60,205 nucleotides of DNA, from NCBI GenBank assembly GCA_003427395.1, contig BFEA01000108.1, positions 2,652,648 through 2,712,852 on the forward strand, in the 5' to 3' direction. The stretch is from Chara braunii. Its lineage: Eukaryota; Streptophyta; Charophyceae; Charales; Characeae. The position numbers and the translations under genes were made by a program. Numbering within the stretch: the first letter of the stretch is position 1; each line of letters starts with the position of its first letter. Under the pieces are notes generated by a model. It did not search any database, was not told where the DNA came from, and saw only the letters and a list, made by a program, of their open reading frames with translations. Shown here in pieces: positions 32,767-42,149 of this stretch.

Positions 32767-32797
<31 letters not shown>
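32334..32797 (+). other. LINE 3' UTR and poly(A) tail
   Basis: Non-coding to the A tail (about 32770-32797). The last ~200 bases (CAAGCTGACAGTCAATCC onward to GGCCCTGTTT) are conserved in the reversed copy at 38182-38400, supporting this as the element's true 3' end. Confidence 0.85.
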
Positions 32798-33233
32798 CCC
32801 TCTCCCAGAGAAGGTTCAAAGTTCGAACTTGTTAACAAAAAAAAAAAAAGGTTTGAACTTCGAACTTATAAAACCAGACTAACGAGTAGATTTAGCAATC
32901 AAGGGGCACGTTCCCACCTACCCTGATGGTTCTTCATTGCTTGCCTTGATCAAGGGTCAGAAATAAAGACCCTCAGTTTGTGGGGCCTTGCCTAAGGTGT
33001 CGTGTGTTGAAGAAGGGGGCAAAAAGGTGTAGATCGCTAATGAGAACAGCCAGGTGCATATCAGCATCTAGGGTTACCCTAAACTCAGTTGTATTTTGGT
33101 GGGTCAAGTGCTGCAATGTCTATTCTACCGTGGCCTCTCTGTATGTTTTCCTGTAACGATACAGAGAAGTGCAATAAGGAATTGCTTCTTCATGATGCAG
33201 TTGTGCAAAGCTACGCACATGGTGGGGATTGGG
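32798..33233. other. No recognisable gene
   Basis: Just after the LINE tail lies an imperfect inverted repeat, AAAGTTCGAACTT (about 32818) against AACTTCGAACTT (about 32855), around a second A run. Nothing else recognised. Confidence 0.5.
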
Positions 33234-33353
33234 GAATGATTATCTAAGAAAGCTGTTCTCTTTTTTTTTTTTTGAAATGATTATCTAAGAAGCTCTTCTC
33301 TTTGTTTTTTTGAAATGATCATCTAGGAAGCTCTTCTCTTTTTTTTTTTGAAA
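33234..33353. repeat. Three-copy tandem repeat with T runs
   Basis: GAAATGATTATCTAAGAAGCT plus CTTCTCTTT(n) occurs three times with T runs of different length. Confidence 0.92.
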
Positions 33354-33551
33354 TCGAAGAATACGAGTGAAGCAGTAGAATTGTCAGGACAAGGATGGGG
33401 CAGAAAGGGGGGAAGATTAAACAGGACTGCCAACGCACAACTTCAACTGTTTTCCCCCAGTGCAAGATCAAGATTTCTGATAGGATGAAGTGCACAAGAA
33501 AAGTCAGATTAGAAAAGAAAACAATTGGGAACACGTTCATAATGGCGACCC

Positions 33552-33653
33552 CCTTGACCTAAATACAGCACCCGGTCACTGTTGCTGTATTTGGGCATCA
33601 TCAAGTCTAGATACAGCTATAATGACCGGGTGTTCTATTCGGGTGAGGACGGC
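33552..33653. mobile_element. Diverged hairpin MITE (relative of 14047-14157)
   Basis: Left AATACAGCACCCGGTCACTG and right TAATGACCGGGTGTTCTATT are imperfect inverted repeats, with GATACAGCTATAATGACC shared with the 14-kb copy (ATACAGCTATAACGACC). It lacks the outer AGTCTTCCCCCG part in good form, so it is an older copy. Confidence 0.65.
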
Positions 33654-34129
33654 TAAGTTAGAAACAAGGAGAGAAGCCATAATGCTGGAGTCCTGAGTCC
33701 CAACTCTCAGCAAAACACCTACTTGTGTATCCGACCACGTTCTCACACAATACCTACATAATACATATGCATCAGACATCAACCGAAATTGGAGCGCAGG
33801 GGCTGAGCAGCTGCCCCCAATCAGCGGTTACCCCCATTGCACAAACAATGAGAACCGTGATGGCCCCTGTGTTTGAACTACCTTGTTTTGACAGGCATCT
33901 TTGTATGGGCATACTCGCACCTGTGCCTTCCAGAATGTATCTGACTGCAGTTCAGGTTGTATTCGGTCAATGCAGTCCGGATGTAAACCAGATGTAAACT
34001 TCTCAAAGCAGCACAGTTACAGACAGAGGTGACCCAACGAATTGCCAACAGTGCAGATCTGTCTTCTTGATGGCTGACAACCAAGTGGCTCGATTTGGCG
34101 TTTTTCATTTCTTCTCCTCTATCTCTCTG
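33654..34129. other. No recognisable gene
   Basis: Short frames only; no repeat or motif noted. Confidence 0.5.
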
Positions 34130-34405
34130 CTGCATTTACACCAGGAAACACCCACCCGACAGTACCTCCCCGTAACCCATGGAGTAGTTTTGGACCACAG
34201 AGGACTGGTGCGTTAGGAAAGTTGTACCAGCCCTGGGAACGCAGTGCCAGTGATAGAAATGCCGAGCACGGTAGCCCATTGCTGCAACTCCTCGGGTCCC
34301 AGTGGGCTCTCTCTCGATGGTAGGGCATCAAGCATGCCCAGGAATGGGAATTGAACCCACGACGTCCTGAATGCAAATTCTGTGCCTTATCAACTGCGGA
34401 GGCCC
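34130..34405 (-). mobile_element. tRNA-derived SINE
   Basis: On the minus strand the head carries an A-box-like GCAGTTGATAAGGCA (near 34399-34383) and a perfect B box GGGTTCAATTCC (34358-34347), spaced as in a tRNA. The body begins CATTCCTGGGCATGCTTGATGC. Head and early body match the copies at 11.25 and 59.65 kb (GCATTCAGGAsGTC, GGGTTCAATyCCCAT, CTTCCTGGGCA). This copy has the best-preserved tRNA-like head. The 3' end is estimated; no A tail is obvious. Confidence 0.75.
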
Positions 34406-34693
34406 GATGGCTGAGGAATTTCACGTCAGTTGCGGTGCATTTCAGAAATCGGAAAAGAGGGTGGGGGGAAGAAATCTCAAGACAGTTAATCACTGTACCT
34501 GTTCACAGTGAACATACGGCGGTATCCGTGTCCAGGCCACATGCAAAAAGAAAGAATCCCCTCGCTTTATTAGGGTTGCGCCCTTTCTTACTCGTGATGA
34601 ATACTTTTCGTCTAGATTCTGTACGCTCTAAATTAGTATAAACAATCCCCGATTTGTCAAGCGGTCAGATACATTCCGCAGTGCCATGTCCCA
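34406..34693. other. No recognisable gene
   Basis: Short stretch between the minus-strand SINE and the next tandem duplication; nothing recognised. Confidence 0.5.
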
Positions 34694-35068
34694 GTCATGG
34701 CCAGTTATAGGTTAGAATCATGATACCAACGACACAAGATTGTTGTCAGATCTGGCGGATTTTTGGGTATAATGGGTAGGCACTGGAAATTAAGAGTTCA
34801 GGTAGCCTAACTAAACTTGGACGTGCTAGTGTTCCATCCTACAAATACAGAGGCATCAGATTCTAGCACTCATGGCCAGTTATATGTTTTTGTTAATCAC
34901 AATCGTATGACGGTCATAAAATCCTAGTATTCGTGATACCAACAACACAAGATTGTTGTTAGATCAGTGATGTTTTTTTGGGATATAAAGGAAAGGCAGT
35001 GGGCGTGCTAGTATTCCATCCTACGAATACAAAGGCATTAGATTCAAGCACCTCACAAGTTTGTGTCC
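34694..35068. repeat. About 213-bp tandem duplication, diverged
   Basis: Shared phrases GTCATGGCCAGTTATA / CTCATGGCCAGTTATA, GTGATACCAACAACACAAG and CGTGCTAGTRTTCCATCCTA recur with a period of about 213 bp; the copies have many differences. Confidence 0.85.
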
Positions 35069-36406
35069 TTCAATCACGACGGCTTCTCAGACACCTGGGC
35101 TGAGGTCCCAATGGCTTGGATTGTTCTTTTCTGGCCGTAGGTAAGAAGGATCAACGGCACAAAATGGTGAATCCAAGCTGGTCATCAGATTCTAGCACCT
35201 CCCGAAGTGGCGTTCTCCAGAAGTGATTATCACCAGATTCTTCATGTCTGGCTGTAGATAACAAGGCCCGGTGGCCAGAAAGGAAGAATCAAAGGCCAGA
35301 AAAAAATATTGGATAGGCTACCCAACCTACAAAATCTTGAAATAGCATAACTGACGTCTTCATAAATAGGCAGGCATCAGAGAGCCTTTTCTGAGCTGTA
35401 TGTGTAAATTTGTTTTGCACGGAGGTCCTTAGTGACTGCAAGTAAGCCGGAGAGGCTTGGCAACTGCGACCTGGACACCATGTGAATTGCAATCAGACTT
35501 GTCGACTTCGACATTCAGCATGCGTGCAAACAGATGACGATCAACCTGGCGACTAGCGCCCACACAAAGTTCAGAGATAACGAAGCCACGAACACAGTTC
35601 AGATTCAAACTTGTCTCGTTCGGCTATGGCCGCAACTCATTCGTACACACACAACTGTGGATCTCCCTGGATGTCCTGCACACACACACACACACTCATA
35701 CACACTCACACACACATATGTACACTAACACTCTTAACTTGCTGACGTGGCGGCTACAGCCGCCGTCTCTCTCCTCTACTAACCACCTGTCGGCTATGAC
35801 CGATCTTCCTCCTCTTAGCCCTCTTCGACAATGGGCACCTGCAGACCTCCGTACACAAGACACTCTGGCAGCGCTTCCGCACGGCTCACAGGCAGAACGA
35901 ATGAATGACTTGACGCTGCCTCTTGATTTATACTTCTGATTGTCAATGGTCTGACCTTGGACCCTGGGCCCGGGGTGCTCACAGTCCCACATGGTACTTG
36001 CTGACTTGACAAAGTGCAACCGGGACTGGGTACCACTGACTGGGCAAGGTTAGTCTGCCCACTTGCCCACTTGCCTACGGTCTACCTCCTACGCCCTACG
36101 AAAGGTCGCTTCTGGAAGCTCCGGAAGGCTGTCAAGTTGAGCCCACAGCACTGTAGCAGCTACGGCCTCGACTCTTGGGGACTGTAGCAGCTATGAATCT
36201 TACCACTGCTAAGACTTCTAACCCACAGACCTACAGCTCGAGACCCAACGACCAGACTACCTACAACAAGCAAACAGGCAACATTCATGACACAGGTCGC
36301 GAGTTCAAACACACACAGGGCAACTGATATTGTACACAGATAAGGGCGAGGTCTAGGGATCGAGCCCTGGGAACAGCATCTGCTACCGTAAAGGTGAAAA
36401 CCGTTT
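35069..36406. other. No gene; CA-rich microsatellite
   Basis: A CA-rich run sits at about 35681-35717. The phrase GGCTTGGCAACTGCGACCTG at about 35455 recurs at about 36717, linking this stretch to the tandem array to its right. No coding motif. Confidence 0.55.
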
Positions 36407-36920
36407 CAGAATGATCAATTCAATCAAATATGTGCTCTCCATAGGGCCCTCTGTTATGTCTGGCATCGACCACTACTGTGGTCCTCCGTCACCCCCAGTG
36501 TTTGCCCGAAAATTCAGAATGATTAATTCAATCAAATCTGTGCTCTCCATAGTGCCCTCTGTTATGTCTAGCATCAACCACTACTGTGGTGCTCTGTCAC
36601 CCCCAGTGTTTGCACGTTCGGGCGATCCTGAATTCCCCAACCAATTGTGTCCCCGCATCTTGGATCTGCTGCCTAACAGACAGTCTGTACACTTGCCCCT
36701 GTGCGAACCTCCGAGGCTTGGCAACTGCGACCTGGACACCGTGTGAATGTTCAATTCAATCAAATCTGTGTTCTCCATAGGGCCCTCTGTGATGTATGGC
36801 ATCAACCACTACTGTGGTCCTCCGTCACCCCCAGTGTTTGCACTTTCGGGCGATCCTGAATTCCAACCAATTGTGTCCCCCCATCCCGGATCTGCTGCCT
36901 GCAGACAGTCTGTACTCTCT
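36407..36920. repeat. Three-unit direct repeat array
   Basis: Units start near 36407, 36515 and 36745 with GAATGATCAATTCAATCAAA-type sequence and contain CCACTACTGTGGTCCTCCGT and CACCCCCAGTGTTTGC. Units 2 and 3 extend further through GGGCGATCCTGAATTCC and CTGCCT. Period about 108 bp for the first pair and about 230 bp for the second. Confidence 0.92.
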
Positions 36921-37333
36921 CTATGTTTTTTGTGTTCAAATCGGGTCTATGGGCCTCATTAGACACTACTCGGGGATGTGATTCCAAGGATTTCGTCATC
37001 GTACCACCTTTCCTCAAAGATGAAATCAGAATTGAAATGTGAAAACACTCCAAGGACGAATCCTGAAGAATTTAGGATTCCCCAGCGAAATCTTCCGACC
37101 TCGCGAGGTCGCCTGGAGCCCGACTGCATTTCATGGAGAGGAGAGGCAATACACATAGTGGACATGTTACAGCTGCGAAGCCGGATCGTGGCGGTGTCGG
37201 GCGGCTGCCTACCAGCCGGATGTTTGCTTTAATGAAAAGAGAAGAAATTGGAGTATGTTTTTCCTTTTTTTGCATGATTTGAGACCCGAATGGATGTGGC
37301 TGTGGGGTTTGGGGGTGATCTCGAGTTTCTGGT

Positions 37334-37655
37334 TCTCTGTACTAACCTCTGGGCAAGACGGACTGGCAGACCAGAAGGTGGTCATAAGCTGTCTCTTATA
37401 CACATCTAGATGTGTATAAGAGACAGTCTCTGTACTAACCTCTGGGCAAGACGGACTGGCAGACCAGAAGGTGGTCATAAGCGGGGCCGAGAGTGGGCAA
37501 GAGTCAGGCGAGTGGCTGTGACAATCAAGGGAAACGGCAAATACGACAGACTTATATGCCTGTCTCTTATACACATCTAGATGTGTATAAGAGACAGAGT
37601 CAGGCGAGTGGCTGTGACAATCAAGGGAAACGGCAAATACGACAGACTTATATGC
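37334..37655. other. Nextera (Tn5 mosaic-end) adapter junctions, artefact
   Basis: Two 38-bp palindromes, 37389-37426 and 37560-37597, each consist of CTGTCTCTTATACACATCT followed by its complement. This is the transposase adapter junction of Nextera mate-pair libraries. Each is flanked by an exact direct duplication: 37334-37388 = 37427-37481 (55 bp) and 37502-37559 = 37598-37655 (58 bp). The homologous 3' LTR (about 55978-56110) has neither adapter nor duplications. Translations across it give the telltale SYTHLDVYKRQ peptide. Confidence 0.96.
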
Positions 37656-37783
37656 GGAGGGGTGAAGTCTTGGGAGAAGAGAAAGAGGCACACAGGCTTT
37701 GGTCAACGACAACCAGGGAACTCGCTCGAGACTGGGGACGAGCCAGGTCCTTCAACGGACAGGCTTGACGAATGAAGAGTTCT

Positions 37784-37801
37784 GTCCTTCGGGACATCCG
37801 T

Positions 37802-37833
<32 letters not shown>

Positions 37834-37894
37834 GGCCCCTGCACATCGATGACACGCATAAATCGAGAAATGGTCCAAATAAAAAAAAAAAAAA
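37784..37894 (+). pseudogene. U6 snRNA pseudogene with poly(A) run
   Basis: 37784-37880 matches plant U6 from GTCCTTCGGGACATCCG to ATGGTCCAAAT, followed by about 14 A (37881-37894). The only cluster of mismatches against the copy at 10714 is GCACATCGATGAC for GCGCAAGGATGAC. The U6 5' end lies directly at the insertion boundary. There is no pol III terminator and no upstream promoter element, so it is a retropseudogene, not a U6 gene. Confidence 0.9.
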
Positions 37895-37979
37895 GCTTCC
37901 AACTTTAAATTCAGCCATAAATATCTTCCAGACATCACCCCTGCCAAAGTGTTACATGCTGCGCCTGCAACAGGCTGCA

Positions 37980-38137
37980 CGGGCCATTTTCAGGCCCGTG
38001 TCGTTTTCAGCCCGAAAGCCTGAAAACAAGGGCCTACAGGCCCTGTGTCGTTTCAGCCTGAAAGCCTGAAAACAAGGGCCTACAGGGCCAAATAGTACAG
38101 GCCCTGTGTCGTTTCAGCCTAAAACAGGGCCTTTCCG
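37980..38137. repeat. About 46-bp GC-rich tandem repeat
   Basis: Two to three copies of a unit containing CCCTGTGTCGTTTCAGCCTG and AAAGCCTGAAAACAAGGGCC. Each unit contains self-complementary blocks (AGGGCCTACAGGCCCT). Confidence 0.85.
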
Positions 38138-38139
38138 AC

Positions 38140-38400
38140 CCCGAGTCTTTTCATTTTTTTTCTTTTTCTTTTTCTTTTCCTAAAAAACAGGCCCTTATGG
38201 TCCTGGCTCCATTTCCATTCCGGGGAGCATCAATCCGGTTCCTATTCCACCGGCAAGTCAGAATAACAGGATACATCAGAAGTACTCACCCACGCTTCCT
38301 TCCGTCCAGCCGAAGAACCCCTGACCAGCATTGATTGCTCCAACATCGTGAAGGATTGACTGTCAGCTTGCCCTGCTTCATCCTTTCCTCTCAGGTCTAC
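38140..38400 (-). mobile_element. LINE 3'-end fragment (same family as 24.6-32.8 kb)
   Basis: On the minus strand this reads AAGCTGACAGTCAATCCTTC, then CAATCAATGCTGGTCAGGGG, then GCTCCCCGGAATGG, then AGGACCATAAGGGCCTGTTT, followed by an A-rich tail (pyrimidines at 38140-38181 on +). It aligns in order with the LINE 3' end at about 32580-32769. It is 5'-truncated and diverged. Confidence 0.85.
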
Positions 38401-38545
38401 TGTGAAAACCTGTTGTATAAAGCATGACTAGCGAGAAAGATCCTAGAAGCTGCCAAAGCTGCCAATTTTGTCTAAACTGTAAATCCCCCATGTGAGCCAC
38501 ATGAAAACTCTGCTATTCTGAACCCTGTTTGCCCTAATTCTGTCC

Positions 38546-38567
38546 AAACCCTAAACCCTAAACCCTC
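38546..38567. repeat. Short interstitial plant-type telomere repeat
   Basis: Three consecutive AAACCCT units (TTTAGGG on the other strand), next to an ambiguous base at 38571. Confidence 0.8.
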
Positions 38568-39965
38568 AACNATAGTTTTTATTTTTCCAGAAACATAAAC
38601 TCAAATCTTTTCCGAGCATTTCTTGAAGTCCCCTGAAGCAACTTAGCCTGTCAGCTCACAGTGCCTGTGTTGGACCTTGGTCACGTGGTATCTGGAACAC
38701 CTGTCTACTCCCCTCTGTTTACGAAGAGTTTTTTTTCCTTTTTCAGTACGGATTCGATGTGTCCAGTTTGGTGAGCTGAGGCTTGATGGGCAACCGAACA
38801 GCTTCGATGGCCAAGGACCAAAATTGTCGATGGCCTCTGTACTCGCCGGGTCAGCCTCGACGCTCAACGTGATCAGTGCGGAGGGGGATTCGGCGTAGAT
38901 GGTTTTTTTGGAGTGATCGGTTTCGACCCGCCCCGGCGGAGCTATGTGTTCGGCATTGATACGGCACTCACTGTGTGGTGATCTGATCAGGACAGTCGAG
39001 TTTGGTATGGGCTCGGGTGTGGTGGCCGGCAGCTTCTGAGACGTCGGAATGGAGTGACGGTCGGTCCGGTATCGCTGCGTCGTAATGGCGATTGCCCCGA
39101 TATCTTATTTGCTCCTCGGGGGCGTGGGAACGACCAGTCTTGGGATCGGTCGGAGCGCATCTTCGCCTTGAAGTTCTGGTTAACCGCCGGAGGGAGGAGC
39201 ACATGCACCTATCTTACCTACCAACGGTTCCCTCCGAAGGAAGGGACCCGACGAGGAGAAAGTGCGTTTGCAGACCTGGCAAGGATGGGTCAGAGTATCA
39301 GAGGTGACAGAAGGCAGGCTCGCGTAATGAGGAAACGATAAATTGGCACTGAGCGGGGATCTGACTGAATGGAAAGATGAGAAGGGAGGTCGAATAGAGG
39401 AGAAGGCCGCTAGGAGGGAACCGAACCAAGTCGTTCTGCATTGAGAATGGGGATAGGCCAGGTGCGTATGCGGGGCGGCAAAACCCTTGATCCAGCCAGA
39501 AGATCGAGCACATGACAAAAACGGAGGTGAAAACACATCGCAAGCAGTTACACCGATGGGAAGAAACAGTTGGCGTATGCTGCAACCGATCAAAACGAAA
39601 AAGAACTGAAATGACCGGGGTACCAAAGAGAAATAGGCGGCGAGAGCGGAGGGTGGTCATCGTTTGAGCGAGGTTTCATGCAGAATCATCACTTCGATCC
39701 GAAAAGCAACGAGAGGAAGGATTCTATTGGGCAAAGAAGGGTGCAAGGGCAGATAGGTGACGGGCGACAATTTGTGAGGGAAGGAGAGAGGAAAGGAAGG
39801 CGGGAACCGAAAATTTTGCCAAAATTTTAAAACTTGTCGGCAGGGTTTGCACAGACAAATGAGGACGAGCAAGAGGGAGGAAAGGAAGAAGGTATTAAAG
39901 AAACGAGGGGAGACAAGAGGGTAGAGCACGCAAGCATGCGAGCGTACGTGCGCAGATGGAGCGCT

Positions 39966-40560
39966 AGAGGTATCCGAAGTCTCGTACGTGGAGAGGTATC
40001 ACGAACCTGCTCGCAGCAGAGGAGCGCCGTGAGATATCGTACACGGAGAGGTATCGCGTACCTGCTCACGAGAGTCCACAGCAGAGGAGCTCCAAGAGAC
40101 ATCGTACGCGGAGACGTATTACGTACCTGCTCATTAGAGCTCGCAGCAGAGGAAAGCCGGGAGAAATCGTACACGAAGAGGTATCGCAAACCTGCTCGCA
40201 GCAGAGGAACGTCGGGAGGCACCGCACGCGGATAGGTATCACGAACCTGCTCGCAGCAGAGGAGCGCTGGGAAGCATTGCATGCGGAGAGGTACCACGTA
40301 CCTGCTCGCAAGAGCTGGCAGCAGAGGAGCGTCGGGAGACATCGTACACAAAGAGGTATCGCGAACCTGATCGCCGCAAAGGAGCGCCGGGAGGCATCGT
40401 ACAAGGAGAGGTATCACGAACCTGTTTGCCGCAGAGAAGCGCCGGGAGGCATCGTACGCGGAGAGGTATCACGAACCTGCTCGCAGTACAGGAGCGCCGA
40501 CAGGCATCATACGTGGAGAGGTATCACAAACGAAATCGCAGCAAAGGACCACCGGGGGGG
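39966..40560. repeat. 55-bp minisatellite in the 5' LTR
   Basis: About ten tandem units containing GAGAGGTATCACGAACCTGC and AGCAGAGGAGCGCCGGGAGG. The basic period is 55 bp, with some units longer through an ACGAGAGCTC-type insert. It is followed by a G run (about 40555-40570). Frames are open across it on both strands, giving proteins with no biological support. Confidence 0.93.
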
Positions 40561-41207
40561 GGGGGGGGGGTCGTGCAATGTCGCAAGGCTGCTCGAGGGA
40601 GTTTATCGTAGAGGGGCACCATGAGGTATCCCAAGCCTGTGGACGATGAGGTATCACGAACCAGCTCGCGAGGACTTGCAACGAGGGAGCACGGGAGGCG
40701 TCACGAGTTCCCTCGAAGAGATCCACGACTAGCGCCAGCCTGAGAGTCGCAAGGTAACTGCTTGCTGCAGAAGGAGACTCTTTGACAATGCCTGTAAAGA
40801 GCGGCTGGAAAAAGGACAAAGGACGAGCGAGGCGAGGGAAAAGGGTGGTCAGAGGCTGAGAGGAGGCGACGGGCATGCGGACCAGCCCCTCGCAGTTGGT
40901 CGACGAACATTCAAGCGGGATCTCGATCTACGCGCGATGTAAAGTCCGCACCCGAACGTGAGAGACAGGGAGGGAGAAGCACATCACATACCTGGTCCTG
41001 GGCAGCATCTGACCCTCCGCCGTTTTAGCCTCCGCGCAAAGGGGGAAGTGGGGGAATTTCCTATCCCGCGACTTGGCCAGAAAGAGTGCAGGAGTTCCTC
41101 GGTAACTAGGATCGCTGCTTCGTCTCTCTGTTCGCATCCGGTCAGACCATCATCAGCTTCCGAGCAACGTGCAAATATTCAAGCTTTGCTGACGGAGTTT
41201 CGCCATT

Positions 41208-41212
<5 letters not shown>

Positions 41213-41302
<90 letters not shown>

Positions 41303-41390
41303 TGGAAGCAAGGAGGTAGTGACAAATAAGAGTCGATGCGCCACTGTGTTTCAACGCCTGTGAACCACACGCACACACACACACACACAC

Positions 41391-41452
<62 letters not shown>
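41213..41452. repeat. (GA)n and compound (CA)n/(GA)n microsatellites in the 5' LTR
   Basis: A GA run at 41213-41299, then a short unique stretch, then CA (about 41371-41391) and GA (to about 41452). The 3' LTR carries shorter versions at the same places. Confidence 0.96.
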
Positions 41453-41457
<5 letters not shown>

Positions 41458-42130
41458 GAGAAGAGAGGAGGAGGAGAAAGAGAGCGAGAAGAAGGACACG
41501 TACTTGGTCTTGCACAAGGGCTACGCGGACGACCTCTTCGAGTCATTGCCACTGTCAGTTCGTGGAACCACAATAGGACCTGTGGAGATTCGGATGCAGT
41601 GCGTTGGGCCTCTGTTGGGAGTTACACCGTTGACTGTCTTCATTCAAAACGGTGTTGCGCTTTCTATTTCTTTTTTTCCTGAACACGCGTGTGTGAGTGA
41701 GAGAAAGAGAAAAGAGTTGGGAGGAGAAGGGGACGAGGGTATGCGCCCCCGAGGGCGCTGGTCTGTTTTCGACAAACTGTCTGCGAGTTTCGCCTCGTCG
41801 GCTGGACTGGCTCTCTCCTTAAATGAGCTATTCTGTGGGGCTGGCTTCATCGAGCGACCTGTTTTCTTCTCCTTCAAATGAGCAAACTGTATGCGGTTTT
41901 TGGGGTCCGTCCTCCCCCTCTATGTAAGCAAACCTCCTATGTGTTTGACCTTGCGTTTCCTGTATTGTGTTTTCCTCTTTGAAGCCAAGGGGAGGGAGGT
42001 CCTACCAAATGGTTCGGAATTGAGAGGAGGGGCGGCGAGTCCGGTATAGACTGGACCCGAACGTCGAGAGGGGGGCAGTGAGTCCGACATAAACTAGCCC
42101 CCGGACATCGGTGAAGCTGTCGAACAAAAT

Positions 42131-42149
42131 TGGCGTCGTTGCAAGGGAT
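42131..42149 (+). other. Primer-binding site, tRNA-Asp type
   Basis: TGGCGTCGTTGCAAGGGAT lies 4 bases (AAAT) after the 5' LTR end. It matches the complement of the plant tRNA-Asp 3' end (TGGCGCCGTTGCCGGGGAT), with 3 differences. The position and sequence together strongly support the LTR boundary. Confidence 0.85.

Larger units (their letters stand above)
24600..32797 (+). mobile_element. L1-type LINE, full length or nearly so
   Basis: A two-ORF non-LTR retrotransposon: a C-rich 5' leader (about 24600-24966; the 5' boundary is my estimate), ORF1 with a CCHC knuckle, a 238-bp spacer, ORF2 with APE-type endonuclease and reverse transcriptase, a 3' UTR and an A tail (about 32770-32797). The 3' end reads GGACCATAAGGCCCTGTTT before the tail. 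A diverged copy of that 3' end lies reversed inside the 5' LTR at about 38182-38400, so the family has moved more than once. No target-site duplication was found. ORF2 is broken, so this copy is not autonomous. Confidence 0.9.
37782..38717. mobile_element. Composite insertion in the 5' LTR
   Basis: The 3' LTR reads straight through GAACGAAGAGTTTTTT (about 56209-56224). In the 5' LTR the same point is split: GAAGAGTT ends at 37781 and recurs at about 38722-38729, like an 8- to 10-bp target duplication. Inside, left to right, are a U6 copy with an A run, short GC-rich repeats, a pyrimidine tract, a reversed LINE 3' end and a telomere-like run. The parts point in different directions, so it is either several nested events or one chimaeric retroposition. 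Confidence 0.75.
37195..42126 (+). repeat. 5' LTR, with insertion and assembly artefacts
   Basis: Colinear with 55840-59379. Extra material relative to the 3' LTR: two adapter junctions with duplicated flanks (37334-37655) and a composite insertion (about 37782-38717). After removing these it is about 3.8 kb against 3.54 kb. Shared content: TGTCGGGCGGC 5' end, CTCCTCGGGGGCG-type middle, a 55-bp minisatellite, CA/GA microsatellites, and the 3' end GGTGAAGCTGTCGAACA. Confidence 0.88.

Noticed and set aside
37389-37597. A Tn5-like transposon or a biological palindrome
   Set aside because: The sequence is exactly the Nextera mosaic-end junction, with exact flanking duplications absent from the other LTR; a library artefact explains it fully.
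10714-37894. Functional U6 snRNA genes
   Set aside because: Both full copies end in A runs instead of T terminators, and I saw no upstream USE or TATA at plant U6 spacing.
39966-40560. CRISPR-like array
   Set aside because: Units are contiguous 55-bp tandem copies without unique spacers.
41336-41881. 181-codon + strand frame in the 5' LTR
   Set aside because: It starts in the CA/GA microsatellite, and the matching 3' LTR has no equivalent open frame.
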